The notes: generated by a model from the sequence alone, not told the origin. A DNA stretch of 39,346 nt from Nitrospirota bacterium (GCA_016212185.1 JACRGX010000038.1:1-39346); one strand, 5' to 3'. Numbered from the stretch's first letter, positions 1-9,513 are shown. Numbers and translations: made by a program.

Positions 1-1
1 A

Positions 2-1201
2 GGGCTTCATACCACTTCAACAGCCGATGTTGCCAGCATCAGGTTTACTATATCAGCCTCTGACATGTCAACAATCACAAGGACTGTCTCCTATTCAGGA
101 GGCACAGTATCAGAGTCATTTAACGTGCCTAACGGCTCAAATAGGCGTTTTCTGGTGGAGGCGCTTAATTCATCAGGCAGTGTTATTTACAATGGAGAAA
201 CCACCACTAATCTGAACGGCTCGGCGGTTACGCTTGGAATTGCCTTGTCAGCAGTAACAACAGCTCAATTGTATGTATTAGTGTCAAATGCTGATTCAGA
301 CAATGTCTCAGTTATTGATCCAAATACATTAACGGTTCAAACAACGCTAAACTGTTCATCCCTCGGGGATATAAGCTGTTATGAACCGCGCAACCTTGCA
401 ATAAGTCACGCTGGCACACTGGCGTATATTCCATTCAGACACTCTGATAATGTAATTAAAAGCCACCCTGACGTGCCTGACTTCAGTCTGGAAATTTCAG
501 ATGATGGTTTTAATGAACCTTATGCAGTCGCATTCACTGCCGACGATTCAGAGGCATGGGTTGTCAATAAGCAGGGCGGCGGAAGTTCAACGGGAAGCGT
601 CAGTATTATAGATACATCCACTCAATCTGTTACAGATACTATTGACGACATCTGTTTTTCCTCACCCGAAGGCATTGCAATTGCCAATGGCAAGGCTTAT
701 GTAGCCAACAGGGGAGACGGCACTGTATGCGTAGTGAATGTGGCTTCACGGACTGTAAGCACTACCATCTCTACCGGCGGAAGTCCCAGATATGCAGTAG
801 CCACGCCCAACGGCAATTTCGTATATGTCTCTACCGACAGCTCGTCTGCCGGCATTAAAAAAATACGCACGTCGGATGACACAATTACGGCAACAATTGC
901 CGTAAGAGGGAGAAACCTTGCTGTTATGCCTGACGGGACAAAAGTCTATGTTGCAACACAGGGCAATACCATTGAAGTCATCAATGTCTCAAATAACTCA
1001 TATTCCACAATTACTTTCACGGGCGCATACTCTATTTACGGAGTGGCTATTCTGAGCGACAGCAGTTACGGCTTTGCCACAGATGAAGACAGAGACGTTG
1101 TATATGTGTTTAATCCGTCAACTGATACGGTAGTTACTACCGGCGGGTCTCCGGTTGAAATATCCGTAGGCAGTACACCCCGCGCTATTGCCGCTCAGTA
1201 A
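2..1201 (+). CDS. YVTN-type beta-propeller surface protein (5' truncated by window edge)
   Basis: The frame is open from base 2, so the start lies upstream; the ATG at 65 is internal, because the codons before it continue the same domain. The N-terminal visible part (about 80 residues, with FNVPNGSNRRFLVEAL and a following GSAVTLGIAL) resembles the beta-sandwich module found in exported Nitrospirota and deltaproteobacterial proteins. The rest is made of repeats of the type LYVLVSNADSDNVSVIDP, AYVANRGDGTVCVVN and VYVATQGNTIEVIN, each with a Y/W-V-x-N blade strand and a sV-IDt turn, which is the signature of YVTN or lactonase-like beta-propellers. About seven blades can be counted. It is probably secreted or surface-bound with a binding role; no catalytic motif is visible. 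The function is inferred from fold only. Confidence 0.8.
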   Translation, partial: GLHTTSTADVASIRFTISASDMSTITRTVSYSGGTVSESFNVPNGSNRRFLVEALNSSGSVIYNGETTTNLNGSAVTLGIALSAVTTAQLYVLVSNADSDNVSVIDPNTLTVQTTLNCSSLGDISCYEPRNLAISHAGTLAYIPFRHSDNVIKSHPDVPDFSLEISDDGFNEPYAVAFTADDSEAWVVNKQGGGSSTGSVSIIDTSTQSVTDTIDDICFSSPEGIAIANGKAYVANRGDGTVCVVNVASRTVSTTISTGGSPRYAVATPNGNFVYVSTDSSSAGIKKIRTSDDTITATIAVRGRNLAVMPDGTKVYVATQGNTIEVINVSNNSYSTITFTGAYSIYGVAILSDSSYGFATDEDRDVVYVFNPSTDTVVTTGGSPVEISVGSTPRAIAAQ

Positions 1202-1211
1202 AAATTTGCAG

Positions 1212-1282
1212 CCCCTTAACTCTTAACTTTTAACTCTAAACTTTTAACTTTTCACTTTTAAGCTTTAACTTTTACCTCTTAA
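1212..1282. repeat. Degenerate heptad tandem repeat (TTAACTY-type)
   Basis: About nine imperfect 7-bp units of the form TTAACTC or TTAACTT fill the spacer between the beta-propeller gene and the cyclase gene. It is one of several blocks with a 7-8 bp period in this window. Only the pyrimidine-rich orientation is present here, so no hairpin is formed. Confidence 0.75.
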
Positions 1283-1287
1283 ACCTG

Positions 1288-1300
1288 TATAATTGCATCA
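1288..1300 (+). promoter_or_regulatory. Candidate -10 (TATAAT) exactly 7 nt before ATG of the cyclase gene
   Basis: A perfect TATAAT at 1288-1293 is followed by TGCATCA and then ATG at 1301. No Shine-Dalgarno sequence precedes the ATG. A transcript starting 6-8 nt after the -10 would be leaderless. The -35 position (1265-1270, TTAACT) lies in the heptad repeat and matches only partly. Confidence 0.45.
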
Positions 1301-3238
1301 ATGAAAAGCAGGCGCCTGTTTTACCTCATCGCATTAGTCTCAACAGCTTTATTCGCCTCCCTGCATCTCTTTGACTCCGTGATAATCCGCGAACAAATTG
1401 AGAGCAAAACCTATGACCTGCGGCTGCGTATCCGGAATTTCATCAAAAATGAGCTGCCGCCTGAAGATGTTATTATCGTCACTGTTGACGAAAAAAGCAT
1501 TAAGGAAATCGGCAGATGGCCCTGGAGCCGAGACGTTATGGCTGATCTTGTCAATAAAATCTCTGAAGGCACGCCCAAAGTCATAGGCATTGACATCATG
1601 TTCAGCGAGAGGGAGAGTAAAAAAACAGACAATAAACTTGCAGATGTTTTCAAAAAGGCAGGGAATGTAGTTCTGGCTACGGCATTCATCACAACCGAAG
1701 ACAAAATGGTCTCTGAAACGCCAAAGGAAGTGCCGGATTCCCTCTGGGACTCTGCATTTATGGAGGTCAAAAGTCAGGAGGGAATCCAGTGGAAAAAATG
1801 GGCGGTTAAGCCTGAGAGCGTCAACCCCCCGATTGAAGAATTCTCAAAAGCGGCATCCCTCGGGCATGTCTATACTCATCCTGACATGGATGCAGTGCTG
1901 AGGTGGGAATTCATGTATGTAAATTTCGGAGACGACTGTTATCCGAGTTTCCCGCTTCAGACTGCAAGAATTGCGCTTGGCTTCGGCATGAACGACATGA
2001 TCCTATACGGCGGCTCAGGGATAAAACTCGGCAGCCGTTTTATCCCCACCGACTTAAGCGGCCGCATCCTTATAAATTACCGGGGCAAAGAAGAGACTTT
2101 CCGGTACATACCGGCGTCAGATATCATCAAAGGCAATATCCATCCTAAGTACTTTCAAAACAAAATTGTCCTCCTCGGCACATCAGCGCTTGCAACATAT
2201 GATCAAAAGGTTACTCCGCTTTCAGCCAACATGCCCGGCGTTGAAAAAAATGCAAGTATCGTAAAAAGCATTCTTCTGGACAATTATCTCAGAAAGAGCC
2301 CCGGCGTCGTAGAACTGACAATTATCATCATAACGGGCATCTTGCTGGGATTCTTTATTCCGAATCTGAAGGCAATCCCGGGCACTATCCTTGCGTCAGC
2401 ATCTATAATCCTCTACATCATACTCAGCGTCTATCTGCTGGCATATCAAAACCTCTGGATAAACCTGATCTATCCCGTTTCAAATATGTTTGTCATTGTC
2501 ATAACACAGACAGTAATAAGCTTTTTCCAGGAAGAGAAAAAGGCGCGTGAGATAAGAAAGATGTTTTCAAGCTATGTCTCTCCACAAATTGTTGCAGAGC
2601 TTATCAATCATCCTGAAAAAGCGAAGCTCGGAGGTGAAAGAAGGACCGTGACAGTAATGTTTTCTGACCTCATAGGATTCACAAGCCTCTCTGAAAAACT
2701 GCCTCCCGAAGAGGTCGTCTCCAGACTTAATGAATATTTTAAAGAGATGGTGGATATTATATTCAAATGGAACGGCACTCTGGATAAACTTGTCGGGGAC
2801 GAGATAATGGCATTCTGGGGCGCGCCCCTGGAACAGCCGGACCATGCAGAGCTTGCCGTAAGGTGCGCCCTCAATATGTCGGACCGATTAAATGAGATAC
2901 AGGAGGAATGGAGGCGTAAAAAACAGGATGTCCTTGACTGCGGCATAGGGATTAACACCGGAGAAGTGCTGATAGGCAATATCGGCGCGCCCGGGAAAAA
3001 AATGGACTACACAATCATCGGCGACCATGTCAATCTCACGGCAAGGGTAGAGAAACTGACAAGACAATACGACACAAGAATCCTCATTACTGAAGACACA
3101 GTCGTTGGAATTGAATCAGCCATAAAAAGCGACCTCATAGGGCATATTGAATTAAAAGAACCTATATCTACAACTGTCAAAGGCAAGGAAAAGGCAATAA
3201 AGCTCTTTCAGCTGCGGGGCTTAAAACATCATCACTAA
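1301..3238 (+). CDS. CHASE2-domain class III adenylate/guanylate cyclase
   Basis: A 645-residue membrane protein. Residues 5-22 form a first membrane segment. Residues about 30-330 match the extracytoplasmic CHASE2 sensor domain (SIKEIGRWPWSRDVMADLV, IGIDIMFSERE, ILINYRGKEETFRYIP, VLLGTSALATYD). Three membrane segments follow at about 335-408, then a short linker and the class III cyclase catalytic domain at about 440-625. The two metal-binding aspartates are D456 in MFSDLIGFTSL and D500 in KLVGDEIMAFWG; K496 and the DYTIIGDHVNLTARVE segment supply the purine- and transition-state-binding positions, a set more consistent with ATP than GTP. It should make cAMP (less likely cGMP) in response to an envelope signal. 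No cNMP receptor gene is seen nearby. The gene is followed by tetR after 66 nt. Confidence 0.92.
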   Translation: MKSRRLFYLIALVSTALFASLHLFDSVIIREQIESKTYDLRLRIRNFIKNELPPEDVIIVTVDEKSIKEIGRWPWSRDVMADLVNKISEGTPKVIGIDIMFSERESKKTDNKLADVFKKAGNVVLATAFITTEDKMVSETPKEVPDSLWDSAFMEVKSQEGIQWKKWAVKPESVNPPIEEFSKAASLGHVYTHPDMDAVLRWEFMYVNFGDDCYPSFPLQTARIALGFGMNDMILYGGSGIKLGSRFIPTDLSGRILINYRGKEETFRYIPASDIIKGNIHPKYFQNKIVLLGTSALATYDQKVTPLSANMPGVEKNASIVKSILLDNYLRKSPGVVELTIIIITGILLGFFIPNLKAIPGTILASASIILYIILSVYLLAYQNLWINLIYPVSNMFVIVITQTVISFFQEEKKAREIRKMFSSYVSPQIVAELINHPEKAKLGGERRTVTVMFSDLIGFTSLSEKLPPEEVVSRLNEYFKEMVDIIFKWNGTLDKLVGDEIMAFWGAPLEQPDHAELAVRCALNMSDRLNEIQEEWRRKKQDVLDCGIGINTGEVLIGNIGAPGKKMDYTIIGDHVNLTARVEKLTRQYDTRILITEDTVVGIESAIKSDLIGHIELKEPISTTVKGKEKAIKLFQLRGLKHHH

Positions 3239-3261
3239 AATTCATAAGAGATTAATTCCGC

Positions 3262-3304
3262 TTGACAAACCTTCCCGCCAGTTTTAAAATGAATCATCAT
3301 TCAT
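3262..3304 (+). promoter_or_regulatory. tetR promoter with overlapping palindromic operator
   Basis: TTGACA (3262-3267), a 17-nt spacer and TAAAAT (3285-3290) form a good sigma70-type promoter. The perfect inverted repeat ATGAAT-CATC-ATTCAT (3289-3304) begins inside the -10 and ends at the base before the tetR ATG (3305), covering the expected transcription start. This is the arrangement expected for an autorepressing TetR-family operator. The 5' UTR would be only about 8 nt and has no Shine-Dalgarno. Confidence 0.7.
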
Positions 3305-3886
3305 ATGAACCACCGTTCAGCAAAAAAGACTCCTAAGTCAAAGGTTTTGAAAACCGCCCTATGCCTTTTTTCATCAAAAGGCTATTCCAAAACAAAAATG
3401 GCGGAGATTGCACGCAAAGCGGGCCTAAGCGTGGGAGCCCTTTATCTCAGGTACAAAAGCAAGGAAGAGCTTTGCCTTGAACTCATTAAGGACCAAACGC
3501 AGGATTTCATTGAACGCACCAGAAACCTGCCTCAAAAAGACCCTCTTAAAGCCCTGCAGACCTACATTGAACTGAATCTTGATTATGCGTTTCAAAAAAG
3601 GCGCCTGCTCTCTTTATTTTTCAGGGAGCATAACCTCCCTTTTATGCATCCCTTGAGAAAAAACTTTTTCAGGGTACAGCATGAAATAATTAGAAAAATC
3701 CTTAATGAAGGAATCAGGTCCGGGATATTCATGCCCTCAAACAACAAAGACTGCGCCACCATGATTTTTGCAAGCATCAGGGGCGCCGTATTGTTAAAGC
3801 TTATTTTTAACATCGGCGATACAAAAACAATGAGCAAATCTCTCTTTAACCTTATTATTAACGGAATAGGAAAGGACCCGAAATGA
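3305..3886 (+). CDS. TetR/AcrR-family transcriptional regulator
   Basis: A 193-residue protein with a classic TetR N-terminal helix-turn-helix at residues about 12-58 (ALCLFSSKGYSKTKMAEIA, then KAGLSVGALYLRYKSKEEL). The C-terminal part is all-helical and diverged, as usual for the ligand pocket of this family. It is the first gene of the efflux locus and overlaps the TolC-type gene by 4 nt (ATGA), so the two should be translationally coupled. A palindrome over its own promoter suggests autorepression, with release by a pump substrate; this is inferred from family and layout. The ligand cannot be predicted. Confidence 0.93.
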   Translation: MNHRSAKKTPKSKVLKTALCLFSSKGYSKTKMAEIARKAGLSVGALYLRYKSKEELCLELIKDQTQDFIERTRNLPQKDPLKALQTYIELNLDYAFQKRRLLSLFFREHNLPFMHPLRKNFFRVQHEIIRKILNEGIRSGIFMPSNNKDCATMIFASIRGAVLLKLIFNIGDTKTMSKSLFNLIINGIGKDPK

Positions 3887-5196
3887 AAAAATTATTTTTT
3901 ACATTGCTGATTTTATCCGCTTCAATGCCCTGCATCTTGTCTGCTGCGGAGTACTCCCTTGAAGAGCTTTACGGAATGGCCCTTGAGCGCAGTGAAACCA
4001 TACAGATAGCCAGAGAAGATCTCTTTATATCAGAGCAGAAAAAAGACATGTCCGCGGCAGGCCTGCTGCCGACTCTTTCGGCCTTTGGAAGCCATACGAG
4101 ATACAGTGAAGATAAACGCTCAGGCGCAGCCATACTGCAGCCGGATTACAGCAATTCATGGGGGCTTAAACTGGACCAGTCATTATCAACAGGAGGCAGG
4201 GAAATCACGTCCTACAAGATGTCAAAAAATGAGATACTGAAAAGCAGGAATGGTTTTGCCTCAGTCAAGGAGGAGTATTTACTAAGCATAGCCTCCGCAT
4301 ATTATGAGGTCCTGAAATCAAAAAAGGCGCTTGACATCGTAAACTCAAATGTTGAAAGACTTACAAAACACCGGGACGCAGCAAAGACAAGGCTTCAGGT
4401 CGGCGAGGTCACAAAGACAGTGCTTCTCAGGGCAGAGGCAGAGCTTTCAGGCGCCCAGTCAGATGCCATAAAGGCAGAAAACAATCTAAAACTTGCAAAG
4501 GCTGAACTGGCAAAAAAAGCAGGCCTCAGCGGAGACTTTGATGTCAGGGAAAATCCGAGTTCATCCGATTGGAAATCTCTGACTGACGGCTGCACTCTTC
4601 AGGCAATGGACTGTTTTAAGGAAAAGGCGCTGTCTGAAAGGTCCGAATTAAAAGCGCTGAGTCTTGACAAAAAAATTTCAGAAAGCCGGGTCAGCTACGC
4701 AAAGGGTTCTTTTATGCCCACCCTTTCGCTTGAAGGTGTATATTCACGCAAGGAAGACTCTCCGGGTTCAGCCTCTGCAATTAATGAAAATAAATACGCC
4801 GTGCTTAAGCTGGATTTCCCCTTCTTTGAAGGAGGACTGCGCAGGGCTGAAGTTATGGAGGCAAAGGCAAAGCTAAAACAAAGCGAATACCGTTATGCCG
4901 ATGCAAAAAAATCAATCGGCTTTGAGGTTGAAAGCGCCTATCTGACCCTGATTACAGAGTCGGGAATACTGACAAGGCTTGAGGCGCAGGTTGAATATGC
5001 CTCGGATAATTACAATGCGGTATCCAAGCAGTTTGAGCATGGAATTGCAAACAGCATAGACGTTATGGATGCCAACACCCTGCTTGTTACCGCAGAAAGA
5101 GATCTTGCCAATGCCAGGTATGATTATCAGTTTGCAATTTTAAAATTAAGACGCGCAACCGGCACGCTGTTAACAACAGTGAGTGGTGGAAAGTAA
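3883..5196 (+). CDS. TolC-family outer membrane efflux channel
   Basis: A 437-residue protein with a signal peptide (about residues 1-21, MKKLFFTLLIL..., cleavage near SAAEYSL). Two similar halves are rich in long coiled-coil helices: around residues 145-200 (NVERLTKHRDAAKTRLQVGE) and 345-415 (VEYASDNYNAVSKQFEHGI, DLANARYDYQFAILKLRRA), which is the duplicated outer-membrane efflux protein (OEP) fold. Length is normal for the family. It would form the trimeric outer-membrane exit duct. It is the only such gene in the window, so the RND, MacAB and EmrAB systems downstream may all use it. It is translationally coupled to tetR; a purine-rich AGGAAAGGA before its ATG can serve as ribosome binding site. 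Confidence 0.93.
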   Translation: MKKLFFTLLILSASMPCILSAAEYSLEELYGMALERSETIQIAREDLFISEQKKDMSAAGLLPTLSAFGSHTRYSEDKRSGAAILQPDYSNSWGLKLDQSLSTGGREITSYKMSKNEILKSRNGFASVKEEYLLSIASAYYEVLKSKKALDIVNSNVERLTKHRDAAKTRLQVGEVTKTVLLRAEAELSGAQSDAIKAENNLKLAKAELAKKAGLSGDFDVRENPSSSDWKSLTDGCTLQAMDCFKEKALSERSELKALSLDKKISESRVSYAKGSFMPTLSLEGVYSRKEDSPGSASAINENKYAVLKLDFPFFEGGLRRAEVMEAKAKLKQSEYRYADAKKSIGFEVESAYLTLITESGILTRLEAQVEYASDNYNAVSKQFEHGIANSIDVMDANTLLVTAERDLANARYDYQFAILKLRRATGTLLTTVSGGK

Positions 5197-5232
5197 GGGA
5201 TGAGGGGTAAGAAGTGAGAAGTAGAAAGACGA
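5192..5232. repeat. Degenerate 7-bp purine-rich repeat in the spacer
   Basis: GTAAGGG, ATGAGGG, GTAAGAA, GTGAGAA and GTAGAAA follow one another at a 7-bp step between the TolC-type gene and the RND adaptor gene. It belongs to the heptad class seen elsewhere in the window. Confidence 0.5.
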
Positions 5233-5272
5233 AATAATAAACTTAAAATGAAGTAACTATAGGAGCAATAGA

Positions 5273-6406
5273 ATGCGGAAAAAAACCTTTTTCACTGATT
5301 ACTGTTCACCGTTCACCGTTCACTGTTTACTGTTCACTGTTTACTGTCTGCTGTTTCTGCCGTCATGTTCAAAAGATGCAGCAAAACAGGCAATGATGAA
5401 GCCCGCCGCACCGGTTACCATTGCCCCTGTAATCCAAAAAACAGTGCCTGTTCAGCTCCGCGCAATCGGAACTGTAGAGGCTTACTCCACTGTTTCAATA
5501 AAGGCGCGTGTAAGCGGAGAACTATTGAGCGTAAATTTCAAAGAAGGACAGGATGTGAAAAAAGGGGATTTACTTTTTACCATAGACCCCAGACCCTATG
5601 AAACTGCGCTTGCGGCCGTGAATGCCAACCTGGCAAAAGATTCGGCGCTGGCCCAAAAAGCTGCGGATGATTTTATCCGTTATGCCGGACTGTTTAAGGA
5701 ACAGCTTGTCAGCAGGGAGGATTATGAGCGTGTGAGGGCAAATGCAGAGGCGCTTAAGGCTGCTGCTGCTGCAGACAGGGCGGCCGTTGATAATGCAAAA
5801 CTGCAGTTGGGCTACTGCTCCATATATTCCCCTGTTACAGGCCGCACAGGCAGTCTTTTGGCGGACCCGGGCAGTATTATCAAAGCAAATGACGACAAGC
5901 CGATGGTGGTCATTAACCAGATTCAGCCTGTTTTTACAGGCTTCTCTGTTCCTGAACAGAACCTTCCTGATATAAGAAAACGTATGGCCTCCGGAAAGTT
6001 AAAGGTTGAGGCCTTCATATCTAATGAAGACAAAAATCCTGCAGTAGGGACGCTTAATTTTATAGACAATACAGTGGATGCCGCAACAGGAACAATCAAA
6101 CTGAAGGCCATCTTTCCCAACAAGGAAAAACGCCTTTGGCCCGGACAATTTGTAAATGCAGTCCTGACGCTTGATACCCGGCGTGATGCTATTGTAGCGC
6201 CTTCACAAGCTGTGCAGACCGGACAGCAGGGGCAGTTTGTCTTTGTGGTAAAGGGAGATTCAGCAGAGCTTCGTCCGGTTAATACCGGCATCACACATGA
6301 GGATATGACGGTCATTGAAAAGGGACTTGCGATGGGAGAGCAGGTAGTAACTGACGGGCAGATGCGTCTTATGCCGGGCGCAAAGGTGGAGATTAAAAAT
6401 AAATAA
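5273..6406 (+). CDS. RND efflux periplasmic adaptor (membrane fusion lipoprotein)
   Basis: A 377-residue adaptor of the AcrA/MexA type. Residues 1-32 are a lipoprotein signal with lipobox L29-P-S-C32. Then come a beta-barrel/lipoyl part (residues about 45-105, IKARVSGELLSVNFKEGQDV, LFTIDPRPYE), a coiled-coil hairpin (about 105-165), the second lipoyl half (LGYCSIYSPVTGRTG), and a beta-barrel plus membrane-proximal domain to the end. The start is fixed by AGGAG at 5261-5265, 7 nt before the ATG. Oddity: the hydrophobic core of the signal peptide is encoded by about eight 7-bp units (5301-5356), giving the repeated peptide FTVHCLL/FTVYCLL. It ends 1 nt into the RND pump gene, so the two are coupled. 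Its role is to link the inner-membrane pump with the TolC-type channel. Confidence 0.94.
   Translation: MRKKTFFTDYCSPFTVHCLLFTVYCLLFLPSCSKDAAKQAMMKPAAPVTIAPVIQKTVPVQLRAIGTVEAYSTVSIKARVSGELLSVNFKEGQDVKKGDLLFTIDPRPYETALAAVNANLAKDSALAQKAADDFIRYAGLFKEQLVSREDYERVRANAEALKAAAAADRAAVDNAKLQLGYCSIYSPVTGRTGSLLADPGSIIKANDDKPMVVINQIQPVFTGFSVPEQNLPDIRKRMASGKLKVEAFISNEDKNPAVGTLNFIDNTVDAATGTIKLKAIFPNKEKRLWPGQFVNAVLTLDTRRDAIVAPSQAVQTGQQGQFVFVVKGDSAELRPVNTGITHEDMTVIEKGLAMGEQVVTDGQMRLMPGAKVEIKNK
5301..5356. repeat. 7-bp tandem repeat inside the adaptor signal peptide
   Basis: About eight units of the ACTGTTC/ACTGTTT/ACCGTTC type in direct tandem. Three units equal 21 bp, so the repeat encodes a 7-residue peptide repeat. 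The same heptad class occurs in non-coding spacers at 29405-29480 and 38653-38725. Confidence 0.85.
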
Positions 6407-9400
6407 TGAACATTTCCGAACTATTTATAAAACGCCCGATTATGACCAGTCTGGTCATGCTCGCCATCATGATTTTCGGCGTCTTTGCTTATAGAATTCT
6501 GCCGGTCAATGACCTGCCGAATATTGATTTCCCGACGATTCAGGTAACAGCCAATCTGCCCGGCGCCAGCCCTGAGACAATGGCAAGCGCCGTGGCAACT
6601 CCGCTTGAGCGCCAGTTTTCAACTATTGCAGGCGTTGATTCCATGACCTCTACCAACGGGCAGGGGGTGTCAATTATAACTCTGAAGTTTGCCCTTGAAC
6701 GTGACATTGACGCCGCTGCACAGGATGTTCAGGCCGCTATCTCCAAAGCAGCCCGCCAATTGCCTCAGGACATGCCGAGTCCTCCTTCGTACCAGAAGGT
6801 CAATCCCGCCGACCAGCCTGTTCTTTATCTCGCGCTGAGTTCTCCAACACTGCCCCTGTCTCAGATAACAGAGTATGCCGACACTATTATTTCGCCGCGC
6901 ATCTCTATGATTAAAGGAGTAGCGCAGGTCCTGGTTTATGGTTCACAGAAATATGCGGTGAGGGTGCAGCTCAATCCGCAGGCGCTGGCAAACCGCAAGA
7001 TCGGCATAGACGAAGTTGCCTCGGCGCTGTCGCAATGGAATGTAAACCTGCCCACCGGAGGACTTCAGGGCAAACAGCAGGCATTCACCATCCATGCCAG
7101 CGGTCAGCTTTATAATGCTGCGGCCTTCAAGCCTATGATCGTGGCTTACCGGAACGGTTCGCCGGTGCGTCTTCAGGATATCGCAAATGTGACGGACAGC
7201 GTGGAGAATGACAAAATTGCCGCCTGGTACAATACCGGGGGCAAGTCTACAAGGGCAATTGTCCTTGCAATCCAGCGCCAGCCCGGAACCAATACCATTG
7301 AGGTGGTTGACAGTATCAAAAAACAGATTCCTGATTTCCGCAGGCAGCTCCCCGCGGCTGTTCAGTTAAACACCCTTTTTGACCGCTCGGAGTCTATCAG
7401 AGACTCTGTTAAAGACGTAAAATTCACCCTGCTGCTCACTGTAGCCCTTGTTATCCTGGTAATTTTTCTGTTCCTGAGGAACCTGTCGGCAACGATAATC
7501 CCGAGCCTTGCACTGCCGCTTTCAATAATCGGTACGTTTGCGGCGATGTATGTCCTCGGTTTTTCAGTCAACAATATCACCCTGATGGCGCTCACCCTTT
7601 CAGTAGGCTTTGTCGTGGACGACGCCATCGTCATGCTTGAAAACATCGTACGCCACATGGAGCACGGTGAAAAGCCCATGGACGCGGCATTCACAGGCTC
7701 AAAGGAAATCGGATTCACTATTATTTCCATGACGGCATCGCTGATAGCGGTTTTCATCCCGGTCTTTTTTATGGCAGGAATGTTAGGCCGAATGCTTCAC
7801 GAATTCGCCGTAACCATCACATTTGCAATACTTATATCCGGCGTTGTTTCCCTGACGCTGACCCCGATGCTTTCCAGCCGCTTTCTCAAGGCTTCGGGCA
7901 AAAAACAGCACGGCAGGCTTTACAACATCATGGAAAGATTTTTTGACGGCCTGCGCAGCCTCTATGAACTTACCCTTAAGCAGGTGCTCCACTTCCGCCG
8001 TACAACTATTGCCGTAATCTTTATCCTGACAGCGGCGACGGTCTGGCTTTTTGCCGCAATGCCTACGGGACTTTTGCCGCCGGACGACATCGGCGGCATC
8101 CTTGCCATCACCGAGGGAGCGCAGGGGGCCTCCTTTGAAGAAATGAAAAAACACCAGCAAAAACTCGTGGAGATTGTATTTCAGGACCCCGACATTGAAG
8201 CCTTTATGTCAGCCGTAGGCGCAGGAGGCTCAAGGGCGGCATCAAACGGCGGCTTTATGTTCATTAAGCTCAAACCCCGCCATGAGCGCAAACTTAATGC
8301 CGACCAGATTATAGAGAGGCTCAGGCCGAAAGTCATGGGCGTTCCCGGTATCTTAATGTTTATGCAGAACCCGCCCCCTATACGTCTGGAAGCAACTCTC
8401 TCAAAAGCACAGTACCAGTTTGTCCTGCAAAGCCCTGATACCGATGAGTTGTATAAAAATTCGGCAGATTTTGAAATGAAGCTGCGCAAACTTTCCATGC
8501 TGCAGGATGTAACAAGCGACCTGCAGATTAAAAACCCGCAGGTCGATCTGGACATTGACCGCGACAGGGCAGCTGCCTTCGGCATAACTGCAAAACAAAT
8601 TGAAGACTCCCTGTATTCGGCATACGGCGCTCGTCAGGTCTCAACCATATATTCTCCTGCAAACCAGTATAAAGTAGTCATGGAGCTTGAACCGCAGTAT
8701 CAGATGGATCCGTCGGCGCTCGGCATGCTATATGTGCGCTCAAACACCGGACAGCTTGTGCCGCTTTCTTCCCTGACTGTGATGAACAAGGGGTTGGGAC
8801 TGCTGTCTGTAAACCACCTTGGGCAGATTACCTCTGTTACAATTTCCTTTAACCTTAAACCGGGCACTCCGCTCGGCGACGCAGTGACAGCAATTGAGAA
8901 GGAGGCAAAGTCCCTTCCTTCTTCCATTACAACCGGCTTTCAGGGTACGGCGCAGGTCTATCAGGCTTCCACCAAAGGGCTGACTATGCTCCTGATCCTT
9001 GCAATTGTCGTGATATATATCGTGTTAGGCATTCTATACGAGAGTTACATCCATCCCCTGACAATTCTTTCAGGACTGCCGGCGGCAGGTTTCGGAGCGC
9101 TCATAACCCTGCTTATCTTCGGCAAGGATCTGAACCTGTATTCCTTTGTCGGCATCATCATGCTGGCAGGCATTGTAAAAAAGAACGCTATCATGATGAT
9201 AGACTTTGCGCTTGAGGCTCAGCGCAAGGGTCATAAGAGTCCCATTGATGCAATTTACGAAGGGGCTATCGTACGTTTCAGACCTATTATGATGACCACT
9301 ATGGCGGCGTTGATGGGCACACTGCCTATCGCAATTGGATTCGGCGCAGGTGCGGATTCACGCCGTTCTTTAGGTCTTGCCGTAGTCGGAGGGCTGCTTG

Positions 9401-9513
9401 TTTCACAGCTTCTGACTCTGTACATAACCCCGGTGGTTTATTACTACATGGACCAGTTTCAGGAAAAGATGCGCAATATGTTTAAGGGTAAGTCCGGGGA
9501 ACGGGGTATCTAA
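6406..9513 (+). CDS. RND multidrug efflux permease, HAE1 (AcrB/MdtB-like) family
   Basis: A full-length, 1035-residue inner-membrane pump. It starts MNISELFIKRPIMTSLVML, the usual N-terminal amphipathic helix and TM1 of the family. TM4 carries the proton-relay pair D405-D406 in VGFVVDDAIVMLEN, and TM10 carries K925 in GIVKKNAIMMIDFA. The two large periplasmic loops (residues about 35-335 and 560-870) are present, and the last transmembrane block has the usual RPIMMTTMAALMGTLPIA. It exports hydrophobic or amphipathic compounds by proton antiport through the upstream adaptor and TolC-type channel. The ATG shares one base with the adaptor stop codon. Substrate range cannot be deduced. Confidence 0.96.
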   Translation: MNISELFIKRPIMTSLVMLAIMIFGVFAYRILPVNDLPNIDFPTIQVTANLPGASPETMASAVATPLERQFSTIAGVDSMTSTNGQGVSIITLKFALERDIDAAAQDVQAAISKAARQLPQDMPSPPSYQKVNPADQPVLYLALSSPTLPLSQITEYADTIISPRISMIKGVAQVLVYGSQKYAVRVQLNPQALANRKIGIDEVASALSQWNVNLPTGGLQGKQQAFTIHASGQLYNAAAFKPMIVAYRNGSPVRLQDIANVTDSVENDKIAAWYNTGGKSTRAIVLAIQRQPGTNTIEVVDSIKKQIPDFRRQLPAAVQLNTLFDRSESIRDSVKDVKFTLLLTVALVILVIFLFLRNLSATIIPSLALPLSIIGTFAAMYVLGFSVNNITLMALTLSVGFVVDDAIVMLENIVRHMEHGEKPMDAAFTGSKEIGFTIISMTASLIAVFIPVFFMAGMLGRMLHEFAVTITFAILISGVVSLTLTPMLSSRFLKASGKKQHGRLYNIMERFFDGLRSLYELTLKQVLHFRRTTIAVIFILTAATVWLFAAMPTGLLPPDDIGGILAITEGAQGASFEEMKKHQQKLVEIVFQDPDIEAFMSAVGAGGSRAASNGGFMFIKLKPRHERKLNADQIIERLRPKVMGVPGILMFMQNPPPIRLEATLSKAQYQFVLQSPDTDELYKNSADFEMKLRKLSMLQDVTSDLQIKNPQVDLDIDRDRAAAFGITAKQIEDSLYSAYGARQVSTIYSPANQYKVVMELEPQYQMDPSALGMLYVRSNTGQLVPLSSLTVMNKGLGLLSVNHLGQITSVTISFNLKPGTPLGDAVTAIEKEAKSLPSSITTGFQGTAQVYQASTKGLTMLLILAIVVIYIVLGILYESYIHPLTILSGLPAAGFGALITLLIFGKDLNLYSFVGIIMLAGIVKKNAIMMIDFALEAQRKGHKSPIDAIYEGAIVRFRPIMMTTMAALMGTLPIAIGFGAGADSRRSLGLAVVGGLLVSQLLTLYITPVVYYYMDQFQEKMRNMFKGKSGERGI

